NCBI RefSeq assembly: GCF_001697225.1
Contig: NZ_CP014671.1
Location: 2,852,001-2,916,000, forward strand
DNA: 64,000 nt
Origin: Immundisolibacter cernigliae
Lineage (GTDB): Bacteria > Pseudomonadota > Gammaproteobacteria > Immundisolibacterales > Immundisolibacteraceae
Reading direction: 5' to 3'
The translations under genes were made by a program, and so were the position numbers. The notes beneath the pieces are model-generated. The model made no database searches. It had not been told where the DNA came from and worked only from the letters and a program-made list of their open reading frames with translations. Below are positions 50,688 to 63,082 of the stretch, piece after piece; within the stretch, counting starts at the first letter, position 1; every line of letters starts with the position of its first letter.

Positions 50688-51455
50688 ATGAATGTCTCGG
50701 AAAACACCTTCAAGCAGGCGCTCGCCGACGGCCGCCGCCAGTTTGGCGCCTTCCTGGCGCTGGGCGATGCGCACGCGGCGGAGTTGATGGCGAGCGCCGG
50801 TTTCGATTGGCTGCTGATCGACTGCGAGCACGGGCCAAACGATCTGCCCTCGGTGCTGGCGCAGCTGCAGGCGCTGGCCGGCTATCCGGTGCAGGCGGTG
50901 CTGCGCCCGACGGATCACGACGCGGCGCGCATCAAGCAGTATCTGGACCTTGGCGTGCAGAGCCTGCTGGCGCCGATGGTGGACACGGCCGCGCAGGCGC
51001 AGGCGCTGGTGGCGGCCATGCGCTATCCGCCGCGCGGCATCCGCGGCGTGGGCGCCGGCATGGCGCGGGCGGCGCGTTGGGGCAACGTGGCGAACTACTA
51101 CGCGCAAGCAGAAAACGAACTGTGCCTGGCGGTGCAGATCGAGACCCTGGCCGGGCTCGACAACCTGGACGCCATTGCCGCCGTGGAAGGCGTGGATGGC
51201 GTGTTCCTGGGGCCGGCGGATCTGGCCGCGGCGCTGGGCCATCTGGGCCAGCCGATGCACGCCGACGTGCGCGCCGCCGTCGAACAGGCCCTGCCGCGCA
51301 TTCGCGCCGCCGGCAAGGCGGCCGGCGTGTACTGCGCCGACCCGGACATCGCGGCCGGCTATGGCGCGCTGGGCGCGAGCTTTTTCCTGATTGCCGCGGA
51401 CGCGATTTTGCTGCGCACGGCCGCGGCGGCGGCGCTGGGGCGCTTTGCGTCCTGA
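50688..51455 (+). CDS. HpcH/HpaI family aldolase
   Basis: 255-residue class II aldolase. IDCEHGPND, PVQAVLRPTDHD, MRYPPRGIRGVG and LAVQIET are the hallmark segments of HpaI-type 4-hydroxy-2-oxoheptanedioate aldolases. It would release pyruvate from a 4-hydroxy-2-oxoacid. It starts the operon with the thiolase and CoA transferase and is divergent from the ring-hydroxylating dioxygenase, with a 205-bp shared regulatory gap holding only weak half-site repeats (GTCAAACGAGCG and CGTTCGTTTGTGAC). Confidence 0.88.
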   Translation: MNVSENTFKQALADGRRQFGAFLALGDAHAAELMASAGFDWLLIDCEHGPNDLPSVLAQLQALAGYPVQAVLRPTDHDAARIKQYLDLGVQSLLAPMVDTAAQAQALVAAMRYPPRGIRGVGAGMARAARWGNVANYYAQAENELCLAVQIETLAGLDNLDAIAAVEGVDGVFLGPADLAAALGHLGQPMHADVRAAVEQALPRIRAAGKAAGVYCADPDIAAGYGALGASFFLIAADAILLRTAAAAALGRFAS

Positions 51456-51490
51456 AATCGTTTTGCCTTTCATCTGATACGGGTTCGGTC

Positions 51491-52693
51491 ATGCTCGACG
51501 CTTATATCTACGGCGGTCTGCGCTCGCCCTTTGGCCGCCACGGCGGGGCGCTGGCGCCGCTGCGGCCGGACAATCTGGCGGCGCAGGTCACGCGGGCGGT
51601 GCTGGCCGGCTTTGCGCTGGGGGAGGCGGCGGTCGAGGACCTGCTGCTGGGCTGTACCTGCCAGGCCGGCGAGGATGCTCGCAACGTCGCCCGCCACGTT
51701 GCCCTGCTGTCCGGGCTGGGTGAAGCCGTGCCGGGGCAGACGGTCAATCGCCTGTGCGCGTCCGGGCTGGCGGCGGTACTGGACGCGGCTCGCGCCATCA
51801 GCTGCGGCGAGGGCGGGCTTTATCTGGCCGGTGGTGTGGAGAGCATGAGCCGGGCGCCGTTCGTAGTCGGCAAGGCCGAGCAGGCCTTCAGCCGCGATTT
51901 CAAGGTGTTCGATTCAGCCATCGGCGCGCGCTTTCCGAACCCGCTGATCGGCGCCCAGTTCGGCGAGGACACGATGTCGCAGACGGCCGACAACGTGGCG
52001 CGCGAGTACGCCATCGGCCGCGAAGACAGCGATGCCTATGCCGCGCGCTCGCAGGCCCGTTACGCGCGGGCGCTGGCGGACGGCTTTTTTGCCGGGGAGA
52101 TCACCCCGGTGGAAGTGCCCAGCGGCAGCAAGGCGCCGCCGATCCGGGTGGCCGAAGACGAGCATCCGCGCCCGCAAAGCACCGCCGAGTCGCTGGCCAA
52201 ACTGCGGCCGCTCGAGGCCGGTGGCGTGACCACCGCCGGCAATGCCTCGGGCATCAACGACGGCGCCGCGACGCTGCTGGTCGGCAGCCGGGCGCTGGGC
52301 GAGCGGCTGGGCATCGCGCCGCTGGCGCGCATCCTGGCGGGCGCTGTGGTGGGCGTGGCGCCGCGCCTGATGGGCATCGGCCCGGCGCTGGCCATCCCCA
52401 AGGCGGCGGCGAGGGCCGGCGTGCGGCTGGCAGACCTCGATGTCATCGAGATCAACGAGGCCTTCGCGGCGCAGGTGTTGGGGTGCCTGAAGCTGCTCGA
52501 CCTGCCCTTCGACGACGCGCGCGTGAATCCCAACGGCGGCGCCATCGCCATCGGCCATCCGCTGGGCGCCTCCGGTGCGCGGCTGGCGCTGACCGCGGCG
52601 CGCCAGCTGGTCGCCGGCGGTGGTCGCTATGCGGCAGTGAGCCTGTGCATCGGTGTGGGGCAGGGCCTGGCCGTGATCCTGGAGCGCGCCTGA
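51491..52693 (+). CDS. thiolase, PcaF-like 3-oxoadipyl-CoA type
   Basis: 400-residue thiolase. The nucleophile is Cys89 in NRLCASGL; GHPLGASGARLAL and CIGVGQG hold the other active-site residues. QAGEDARNVARHVALL and AGGVESMSRAPFV match 3-oxoadipyl-CoA thiolases, so it probably cleaves 3-oxoacyl-CoA made in aromatic degradation, though a general acetyl-CoA acyltransferase is possible. The stop overlaps the next start (TGATG). Confidence 0.88.
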   Translation: MLDAYIYGGLRSPFGRHGGALAPLRPDNLAAQVTRAVLAGFALGEAAVEDLLLGCTCQAGEDARNVARHVALLSGLGEAVPGQTVNRLCASGLAAVLDAARAISCGEGGLYLAGGVESMSRAPFVVGKAEQAFSRDFKVFDSAIGARFPNPLIGAQFGEDTMSQTADNVAREYAIGREDSDAYAARSQARYARALADGFFAGEITPVEVPSGSKAPPIRVAEDEHPRPQSTAESLAKLRPLEAGGVTTAGNASGINDGAATLLVGSRALGERLGIAPLARILAGAVVGVAPRLMGIGPALAIPKAAARAGVRLADLDVIEINEAFAAQVLGCLKLLDLPFDDARVNPNGGAIAIGHPLGASGARLALTAARQLVAGGGRYAAVSLCIGVGQGLAVILERA

Positions 52694-53916
52694 TGGCGGG
52701 TCCGTTGGAAGGCCTGCGCGTGCTCGACCTGTCGCGCGTGCTGGCCGGGCCGTGGTGCAGCCAGATGCTGGCCGACATGGGCGCCGAGGTGATCAAGATC
52801 GAGCGTCCCGGCCGCGGCGACGACACCCGCTCCTGGGGACCGCCGTACGTGAAGGACCGCGACGGCCAGGACACGCCCGACGCGGCCTATTTCTTTGCCA
52901 CCAACCGCGGCAAGCAGTCGGTGACGGTGGACTTCACGCGGCCCGAGGGGCAGGCGCTGGTGCGCGAGCTGGCGGCGCTCAGCGATGTGCTGCTGGAGAA
53001 CCTGAAAGTGGGCGACCTGGCGCGCTACGGCCTGGCGTACGAGGACCTTTCTGCCATCAATCCGCGCCTGGTGTACTGCTCGATCACCGGCTTCGGGCAG
53101 ACCGGCCCGCTGGCCAGCCGTCCGGGCTACGACTTCATCATCCAGGCCATGGGCGGGCTGATGAGCGTCACCGGCGAGCGCGACGACCGCCCCGGCGGCG
53201 GGCCGCAGAAGCTGGGCATCGCCTACGCCGATCTGACCACCGGCATGCACGCGGCCATCGGCGTGCTGGCGGCGCTGGTGCAGCGCGGCGTCAGCGGCCG
53301 CGGGCAGTACATCGATCTGGCGCTGCTGGACGTGCAGGTGGCCAGCATGGCGGTGATGGCCATGAATTACTTCATCGGCGGCAAGGTGCCGGGCCGCTAC
53401 GGCAACGCGCACGCCAACATCGTGCCCTACGAGGTGTTCCAGGCCGCCGATGGACCGCTGGTGCTGGCGGTTGGTAATGACGCGCAGTTCCGGCGTCTGT
53501 GCGCAGTGGCCGGTGTGCCGGCGCTGGCCGACGACGCGCGCTACGCGACCAACGCCGGCCGGGTGCGCAACCGGGTGGAACTGATCGCACTGCTGCAGGA
53601 AATTGTCGCCACCCGCCCGGCACTGGCCTGGGAAGAAGCCCTGTGCGCCGTGGACGTGCCGGCCGGGCGCATCAACGACATGGCGCAGGTGTTCGAGCTG
53701 CCGCAGGTCGCGGCGCGCGGCCTGCGCATCGAGCTGGCGCACCCGGCGGCCGGCCAGGTGCCGCTGGTCGGCAGTCCGTTTCATTTCTCGGATACGCCGG
53801 TGAGCTACCACCTGCCGCCACCGCGCCTTGGCGAACACACGGACGCGGTGCTGGGCGGCCTGCTGGGTCGCAGTGCCGCCGACATCGCCGCCCTGCGCAG
53901 CGCAGGGGTGCTGTGA
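52693..53916 (+). CDS. class III CoA transferase (CaiB/BaiF), second copy
   Basis: 407-residue family III CoA transferase. LEGLRVLDLSRVLAGPWCSQ, NRGKQSVTVDFTRPEGQ, ENLKVGDLARYGL, GFGQTGPLASRPGYDF and QYIDLALLDVQVAS show the fold and a catalytic Asp in the last segment. It is coupled to the thiolase, so it likely activates the acid whose CoA thioester the thiolase uses. It is only distantly similar to the copy at 38271. Confidence 0.9.
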   Translation: MAGPLEGLRVLDLSRVLAGPWCSQMLADMGAEVIKIERPGRGDDTRSWGPPYVKDRDGQDTPDAAYFFATNRGKQSVTVDFTRPEGQALVRELAALSDVLLENLKVGDLARYGLAYEDLSAINPRLVYCSITGFGQTGPLASRPGYDFIIQAMGGLMSVTGERDDRPGGGPQKLGIAYADLTTGMHAAIGVLAALVQRGVSGRGQYIDLALLDVQVASMAVMAMNYFIGGKVPGRYGNAHANIVPYEVFQAADGPLVLAVGNDAQFRRLCAVAGVPALADDARYATNAGRVRNRVELIALLQEIVATRPALAWEEALCAVDVPAGRINDMAQVFELPQVAARGLRIELAHPAAGQVPLVGSPFHFSDTPVSYHLPPPRLGEHTDAVLGGLLGRSAADIAALRSAGVL

Positions 53917-53984
53917 CACCGGCATAATCCTTGCCTGTCCGGGTCTCGTCCGGATGGCCCGATCACCTGCCACGCGACTCCCCC

Positions 53985-54608
53985 ATGTCCGACCTGAACA
54001 AACTCATCGAGGCCAACCGCGCCTGGTCGGCGCGCGCCACGGCCAGCGATCCGGAATTCTTCACCCGCCTGCTGGGCCAGCAGCGTCCGCATTACCTGTG
54101 GATCGGCTGTTCGGACAGCCGCGTGCCGGCCAACCAGATCGTCGGCCTGCTGCCGGGCGAGATCTTCGTGCACCGCAACGTCGGCAACCTGGTGCACCAG
54201 ACCGACCTGAACTTCCTGGCGGTGCTGCAGTACGCGGTCGAGGTGCTGCGCGTGGACCACGTGATCGTGTGCGGGCATTACGGCTGCGGCGCCGTGCAGT
54301 CGGTGCTGGACGGCCAGCCGCTGGGCCTGATCGACAACTGGCTGCGCAACATCGAAACCGTCTACCGGCAACACCGGGACATCGACGCCCTGCCGGCCGA
54401 CCAGCGCCTGAATGCGCTGTGCGAGCACAACGTGCGCGCCCAGGTGCGGGCGGTGTGCGACAGCACCGTGATGCGCGGCGCCTGGGCGAGTGGCCAGGAA
54501 GTGACCGTGCACGGCTGGATTTACGGCATCGCCGACGGCCTGGTGAACGACCTTGGCGTCAGCTGCGCCTCGCCGGCCGACCGCGCCCGCCTGGATGCGG
54601 CCGACTGA
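53985..54608 (+). CDS. can: beta-carbonic anhydrase
   Basis: 207-residue zinc enzyme that hydrates CO2. Zinc and catalytic residues are Cys42, Asp44 and Arg46 (GCSDSRVP), His98 and Cys101 (CGHYGCGAV). EIFVHRNVGNLV is also typical. The ATG at 53985 was chosen because the family begins at MSDLNKLIEANR; the longer frame is not supported. Confidence 0.94.
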   Translation: MSDLNKLIEANRAWSARATASDPEFFTRLLGQQRPHYLWIGCSDSRVPANQIVGLLPGEIFVHRNVGNLVHQTDLNFLAVLQYAVEVLRVDHVIVCGHYGCGAVQSVLDGQPLGLIDNWLRNIETVYRQHRDIDALPADQRLNALCEHNVRAQVRAVCDSTVMRGAWASGQEVTVHGWIYGIADGLVNDLGVSCASPADRARLDAAD

Positions 54609-54611
54609 AAC

Positions 54612-55274
54612 GTGTTGCGCATCGCCCATCGCGGCGCCAGTAGCGAGGCGCCGGAGAACACCCTGGCGGCCATCCGCCGCGCCATCGATCTGGGCACGCC
54701 GTGGGTGGAGGTGGACGTGCAGGCCTGTGCCGACGGCCTGGTGGTGATCCACGACGAAACCCTGGAGCGCACCACCAACGGTCACGGAGCGGTCGCCGAT
54801 CAGCCGCTGGCGGCGCTGCGGGCGCTCGATGCCGGCCACGGCGAGCGCATCCCGCTGCCGGGCGAAGTGCTGGATCTGTGCTGCGGCCGCTGTGGTGTGA
54901 ATCTGGAACTGAAAGGGCCGGGCGTGGCGCCGTTGCTGCTGCCGCTGCTGCGCGAGGCGCTGGCCGGCGGCTGGTCGAGCCGTGACCTGCTGGCCTCTTC
55001 GTTCGACTGGACCCAGCTGGCGACACTGCGCACCACTTTGCCGCGCCTGCCGCTTGGCGTCCTTACCGAACAGGTGACCGGGCCAGCCTGCGCCGCGGCG
55101 CGGGCGGTGCAGGCCAGTGTCATCGGCTGCGCGCTGGAATACGTCGACGCGGCGGCGGTGGGCGCCGCGCACGGCGCCGGTTGCCGGCTGTGGGTGTTTA
55201 CCGTCAACTCGGCCGACGATGCGGCTCGGCTGGCGGCGCTGGGCGTGGACGGGGTGTTCACGGACCGGCCATGA
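54612..55274 (+). CDS. glycerophosphodiester phosphodiesterase
   Basis: 220-residue GDPD of UgpQ type, which hydrolyses glycerophosphodiesters. It begins LRIAHRGASSEAPENT (catalytic HRG) and has VVIHDETLERTTNGHG and NLELKGP. The start is a GTG 3 bp after the carbonic anhydrase stop. There is no signal peptide, so it is cytoplasmic. Confidence 0.9.
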   Translation: MLRIAHRGASSEAPENTLAAIRRAIDLGTPWVEVDVQACADGLVVIHDETLERTTNGHGAVADQPLAALRALDAGHGERIPLPGEVLDLCCGRCGVNLELKGPGVAPLLLPLLREALAGGWSSRDLLASSFDWTQLATLRTTLPRLPLGVLTEQVTGPACAAARAVQASVIGCALEYVDAAAVGAAHGAGCRLWVFTVNSADDAARLAALGVDGVFTDRP

Positions 55275-55294
55275 GGGCGACCGGCGCACTGCGC

Positions 55295-55318
55295 GCCGCG
55301 GGCGGCGCTCCCACAGCA
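55295..55318. repeat. degenerate REP-like half element
   Basis: CGCCGCGGGCGGCGCTCCCACA reads on the minus strand as TGTGGGAGCGCCGCCCGCGG, sharing the head of the REP-like elements at 1422 and about 5485. It lies between the GDPD and second terC genes and is bordered by GCGCACTGCGCGCC. Confidence 0.45.
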
Positions 55319-55351
55319 GTGGTGCCATCACAATCGAAAAAGGAGACCTGA

Positions 55352-56122
55352 ATGGAGTTTTTCAGCTGGATGTCGAGCCCCGAGGCCTGGCTGGCGCTCG
55401 GCGCCCTGACCGCGATCGAGATCGTGCTGGGCATCGACAACGTGATTTTCCTGTCGATCCTGGTGGCCAAGCTGCCGCACGCACAGCAGGCCAGGGCGCG
55501 CCAGATCGGCCTGGGCCTGGCCATGGGCATGCGCATCCTGCTGCTGCTGTCGCTGTCCTGGCTGCTGGGCTTCACCCAGCCGCTGTTCGCGCTGCTCGGC
55601 TACGAGATTTCCGGGCGCGACCTGATCCTGATTGCCGGCGGCCTGTTCCTGCTCGCCAAGAGCACGCTGGAAATCCACTCCGGTCTGGAAGGCGAGGAAG
55701 GCGGCGCTTCGGCACGCGCAGTGGCCTCGTTTGCGGCCGTGATCGTGCAGGTGGTGCTGCTCGACATCGTGTTCTCGATCGACTCGGTGCTGACGGCGGT
55801 GGGCATGGCCAATGACATCCCGGTGATGGTGCTGGCGATCGTGATCTCGGTCGGCATCATGCTGGTGGCAGCCAGCGCCATTCATGAGTTCATCGAACGC
55901 CACCCGACCATCAAGATGCTGGCGCTCAGCTTCCTGGTACTGGTCGGCATGGCGCTGATCGGCGAGGGCCTGGACATGCACATCCCGCGTGGCTACATCT
56001 ACTTCGCGATGGCCTTCTCGGTGGGCGTGGAGATGCTGAACATCCGCGTGCGCCGCCGCGCCGCGGCGCCGGTGCATCTGCGCCGGGCGTACGTGGAGGA
56101 GGACCAGTCACCTGACCGGTGA
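55352..56122 (+). CDS. TerC family membrane protein (YgdQ/YkoY type)
   Basis: 256-residue membrane protein with about seven helices. EIVLGIDNVIFLSILVAKLP and VLLDIVFSIDSVLTAVGMAN carry the paired acidic TerC motifs. It differs from the YjbE-type copy at 32866 and belongs to the branch often linked to Mn2+ export. AAAGGAGA precedes the start. The C-terminus overlaps the proposed start of pabBC. Confidence 0.88.
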   Translation: MEFFSWMSSPEAWLALGALTAIEIVLGIDNVIFLSILVAKLPHAQQARARQIGLGLAMGMRILLLLSLSWLLGFTQPLFALLGYEISGRDLILIAGGLFLLAKSTLEIHSGLEGEEGGASARAVASFAAVIVQVVLLDIVFSIDSVLTAVGMANDIPVMVLAIVISVGIMLVAASAIHEFIERHPTIKMLALSFLVLVGMALIGEGLDMHIPRGYIYFAMAFSVGVEMLNIRVRRRAAAPVHLRRAYVEEDQSPDR

Positions 56123-57850
56123 GGCGCCGTCCGGGCCGCTGCTGCGGGGTGTCGACGGCCGCTGGTTGCAGTTCTGCGAGCCGGCTGGCGAGGTCCAGGC
56201 GAGTGCGCTGGGCGAGGTGCTGCCGGCGCTGGCGCAGGTCGAGGGCGCGCTCGCCGCGGGCCTGTATGCGGTCGGCATGCTCGCCTACGAGGCGGCGCCG
56301 GCCTTCGACCCGGCACTGGCGGTGCGCGCGGGCGGGGAATTTCCGCTGCTGTGGTTCGGCTTCTACCGCGCCGTGCGGGACTTCGACTGGCCGCTCATCG
56401 TCCCACCGCCAGCCGCGCGCTGGCGGGCCGAACTGGCGCAGCCCGATTATCTGGACGCGGTGGCGGACATCCGCCGCGCGCTGGGCAAGGGCGACTGCTA
56501 TCAGGTGAACTTCACCCAGCGCCTGCGGGCCGCCTGGCGTGGCGACCCGTGGGCCTGGTTCGCGACTGCGGCGCGCTGGGCCACGCACGGGGCCTATCTG
56601 GATCTGGGTCGCTACGCGGTGGCCAGCGCCTCGCCGGAGCTGCTGTTCGCCCGCGCCGGTGAAATGATCGAATGCCGGCCAATGAAGGGCACCGCCCGGC
56701 GCGGCCGCACGCTGGCCGAGGACCGGCACCTGGCGCGGGCGCTGCGCCACTCGCCCAAGGAGCGGGCCGAGAACCTGATGATCACCGACATGGCACGCAA
56801 CGACCTTGGCCGCATCGCCCTGCCCGGCAGCGTCCGCGTGCCGCGGCTGTTCGAGGTGCAGCGCCATCCCGGCGTGTGGCAGATGATCAGCCGCGTGCAG
56901 GCGCGCAGCCGGGCCGGTCTGACCGAAACACTGCGCGCGCTGTTCCCCGCCGCGTCGGTGACCGGCGCGCCCAAGGTGCAGGCCATGCGCCAGATTGCCG
57001 CCCGCGAGCGCTCGCCGCGCGGCATCTACTGCGGCAGCATCGGCTACGCGGCGCCGGATGGCACGGCCAGCTTCAACGTCGCCATCCGCACGCTGCTGGT
57101 CGATCGCGACACCGGCCAGGCCCGGTTCGGCACCGGCAGCGGCATCGTGTGGGATTCCGATCCCGCCGCCGAGGCCGGCGAGTGCCGCCTCAAGGCGCGC
57201 GCCCTGCGGCGACCGCCGCTGCCTTTCGGATTGATCGAAACACTGCGCTGGACGCCGGCCGAGGGCTATTTCCTGCTGGAAGAACATCTGCGGCGGCTGC
57301 ATGATTCCGCCGTCTGGTCCGGCATTCGGCTGCCGCCCGGCGCGGCGCAGGTGGCGCTGCAAACGGCCGCGACGGGGCTCCCGAAGGCGCCGCAGCGGGT
57401 GCGCCTCGAACTGACCGCCGACGGCGACCTGCGCGTCGCGGCCACGCCGCTGGCCTGGCCCGGGCGCCGGCTCTGGACGCTGGCGCTGGCCGCAGCGCCG
57501 GTCGATGCGGCCGATCCGCTGCTGTTTCACAAGACCACCCGGCGCGATATTTACGACCACGCCCGCGCCCAGCAGCCGGCGGCCGACGATGTACTGCTGT
57601 GGAACCGGCGCGGCGAGCTGACCGAAACCACCATCGCCAACATCGCCTTCCTGCGCGGCGGCGCATGGCACACGCCGCCGCTGCGCTGCGGCCTGCTGCC
57701 CGGCACCCTGCGCGCCGCGCTGCTGCGTCAGGGCAGAATCCGCGAGGGCGTGCTGCGGCGGGACGAGCTGGCGACGACGCCGGCGCTGGCCGTGTTCAAC
57801 TCGGTGCGTGGCTGGATCGCAGCGCGGCTGGTGGATGGCACGGAGGCAGC

Positions 57851-57854
<4 letters not shown>
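56112..57854 (+). CDS. pabB: PabB-PabC fusion: aminodeoxychorismate synthase I / lyase
   Basis: Bifunctional enzyme for 4-aminobenzoate (folate) synthesis. The PabB part (to about residue 365) has GDCYQVNFTQRL, ECRPMKGTARRG, HSPKERAENLMITDMARNDLG and SVTGAPKVQAM. The PabC part is class IV aminotransferase with ETLRW, FHKTTRRDIYD (likely PLP lysine) and LTETTIANIAFL. Start: no ATG or GTG is available. A CTG at 56112 has GGAGGAGGA 8 nt upstream and includes the first beta strand (RWLQF); TTG at 56166 would cut it and lacks a site. I prefer CTG but it needs proof. The stop overlaps the channel gene. Confidence 0.88.
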
Positions 57855-58683
<829 letters not shown>

Positions 58684-58684
<1 letters not shown>

Positions 58685-59433
58685 TGGCTTTCTGGGGCAA
58701 GCTGATCGGCGGCGTGGCCGGGCTCGCGGTGGGCGGTCCGTTGGGCGCCATGCTGGGCGTCGCCGCCGGGCACACGGTGGACCAGGCCCGTGCCCGGGAG
58801 CTGCCGCAAGCGCGCCGGCGCCTGCGCCTGGATGCGCTGATCGACAGCGGCTTCGCGCTGATGGGCCACATCGCCAAGGCCGACGGCCGCGTCAGCGAGG
58901 CCGAGATCGCCGCCGCCGAGGCCTGGATGCAGCGCCTTGGACTGAATGCCACGCAGCGCCAGCGGGCCGCAGCGCGTTTCGAGGCCGGCAAGCGGGCGGA
59001 TTTTTCGGTCGCCCGCGGTATTGGCGAGTTTCGCGCCCAGGCCGGCGCCGATACCCGCCTGTTGCGCACCTTGCTGCAGATGCAGGTTTCGGTCGCCACG
59101 GCCGACGGGCGCCTGTCGGCCGCCTCGCGCCAGGCGCTGGCGGGTGTGCTGTCGCGCCTGGGCCTGCCGGCGGCGCTGCTGGATGCCATGCTCGGCCAGT
59201 CCGGCGCGGCCGGCGGCGGGCGGCGGGCGGGGCCGTCCGCGCCGCGCATCGAGCAGGACTATGCGGTGCTCGGCGTGCCGGCGAGTGCCGACCAGGCGGC
59301 CATCAAGAGCGCCTATCGGCGCCTGATGAGCCGCCATCACCCGGACCGGGCCGGCGACGATCCGGGCGCCACCGCCCGCGCCCAGGCCATCAATGACGCC
59401 TACCGGCGCATCCGCGAGGCGCGGGGCTTCTGA
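58684..59433 (+). CDS. djlA: DjlA-like co-chaperone (TerB plus J-domain)
   Basis: 249-residue protein. Residues about 5-30 form a Gly-rich membrane segment (GKLIGGVAGLAVGGPLGAML) like DjlA, residues about 45-165 are a TerB-type helical domain (ALIDSGFALMGHIAKADGR), and the C-terminal J-domain has YAVLGVPASADQAAIKSAYR with HPD in RHHPDRAG. It would be a membrane-bound Hsp70 co-chaperone. It overlaps the channel gene by 1 bp. Confidence 0.9.
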
Positions 59434-59448
59434 AGCCCGGCGGTTGCG

Positions 59449-60428
59449 TCAATCGGCCGGACGATACAGGCGCATCAGCTGCCGGCAGGCGGCGGCGGGC
59501 GTCAGGCGGCCGGCGATGACGGCCTGCGTTACCTCGTCCATGGCCGCCGCCACCGCCGGATGGCTGCGAAAGCCCTGCTGCAGCGCATCGCCGATCAGGG
59601 TCCACAGCCAGCTGAGCGCCTGATGGGCGCGCTTGTCGGCCAGCTCACCGCTGCCGGACAGCGCGGCGTGAAAGCGCATCACGGTGTCCCAGACCTGGGC
59701 AATGCCTTCCTGGCGCAGCGCGCTGCAACTCAACACCGGCGGCGACCAGTTGGGCGAGGTCGGCCGCAGCAGGTGCAGCGCAACCTCGAACTGGCTCTTG
59801 GCCAGCGCCGCCGCCTGCGGGTTGATGTCGGCCTTGTTGATGACGACCAGGTCGGCCAGTTCCACCACGCCTTTCTTGAGTGCCTGCAATTCGTCGCCGG
59901 CATTGGGCAGTTGCAGCAGCAGGAAGCAATCGACCATACCGGCGACGGCGGTTTCCGACTGGCCGACGCCGACGGTCTCCACGATCACCACGTCGTAGCC
60001 GGCCGCCTCGCACAGCAGCAGGCTCTCGCGGGTGCGGCTGGCGACGCCGCCCAGGTTCCCGCCGGCCGGGGAGGGGCGGATGAAGGCGGCCGGTTCGCGC
60101 GATAGCAGCTCCATGCGCGTCTTGTCGCCCAGGATCGAGCCGCCCGTGCGCTGGCTGGACGGGTCCACCGCCAGCACGCCGAGGCGATGGCCGCGGCCGA
60201 CCAGGTGCAGGCCGAGCGCCTCGATGAAGGTCGATTTGCCGACGCCCGGCACGCCGCTGATGCCAAGGCGCACCGCCTTGCCAGTGTGCGGCGCGAGCGT
60301 CGTCAGCAGGGCGTCGGCGACGGGGCGGTCCTGCGGCCGGGATGATTCGACCAGCGTGATGGCCTGCGCCAGGGCGCGCCGCTCGCCCGCGCGCAGTGCC
60401 TGCGCCAGCGCGGCCGGGTCGATGCGGC

Positions 60429-60432
<4 letters not shown>
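59449..60432 (-). CDS. meaB: MeaB, methylmalonyl-CoA mutase GTPase chaperone
   Basis: 327-residue G3E GTPase. Walker A is GVPGVGKS (60-67); DxxG-type [13 protein letters not shown] context and NKAD (VVINKADI) are present. MeaB protects and reloads methylmalonyl-CoA mutase with adenosylcobalamin. It overlaps the mutase stop by 4 bp on the same strand, the classic arrangement. [19 protein letters not shown] is also typical. Confidence 0.93.
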
Positions 60433-62594
<2,162 letters not shown>

Positions 62595-62864
62595 GGCGAT
62601 CCTTGGATTGACCGACAACGGCGCGGGACGGTCATTCTAACGGCTGGCCCTGCGGGTGCCCGGCCACCGCCGCGACCCTCGGCAGCGACCGTTCGTCGAC
62701 CGGGCGAGCCCACGGCGGCGTTCGCGGTCCAAAGTTGGTGCGACGGCGTGCCGATGATCCTCATTCCGGTGCGCGCCGGCGCCGGTTCCTGTCGGGTCAC
62801 GGGCTTGCAGGCCAATGGACAGGCGCTTTTCAGCGGTTGGCACGCTGCCTGCTATACCGAACCT

Positions 62865-62939
62865 GGCGGGGGCCGGGAACTCTTCCCCTCCTCCTCCTGA
62901 TGGTGACTGGCACACACCATCCCGGCCCCCGCCCTTTTT
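62865..62939 (+). terminator. large-loop hairpin followed by T run
   Basis: GGCGGGGGCCGGGA (62865-62878) and TCCCGGCCCCCGCC (62920-62933) are a perfect 14-bp pair around a 41-nt loop, followed by CTTTTT. This resembles a plus-strand terminator although no plus-strand gene ends here. The surrounding 62595-63082 gap holds the mutase leader and a possible promoter for the E1 gene, and no coding sequence I trust. Confidence 0.5.
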
Positions 62940-63030
62940 CTGCGCCCCTCCCTCCCCACGTTAAGTGCGCGGCGTTGCTCCCAGTAAAGCAACGCGCGTT
63001 CTTCGCGTATTGCGACACGCCCTCTGCCTT

Positions 63031-63059
63031 GCCGCCGACACGCGCAGGCATTACAACTC
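63031..63059 (+). promoter_or_regulatory. sigma70-like promoter of E1 alpha gene
   Basis: TTGCCG (63031-63036) and TACAAC (63054-63059) are 17 bp apart, matching the -35 at 3 of 6 and the -10 at 4 of 6. Transcription would start about 17 nt before the GTG, whose site is GGAGG at 63073-63077. Weak to moderate support. Confidence 0.35.
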
Positions 63060-63082
63060 CGGGACCGTCACCGGAGGCAAGC

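Noticed and set aside
62753-62900. Small ORF of 48 codons in the gap before the E1 gene
   Set aside because: No ribosome-binding site, ends inside a hairpin, low-complexity Ser/Pro end.
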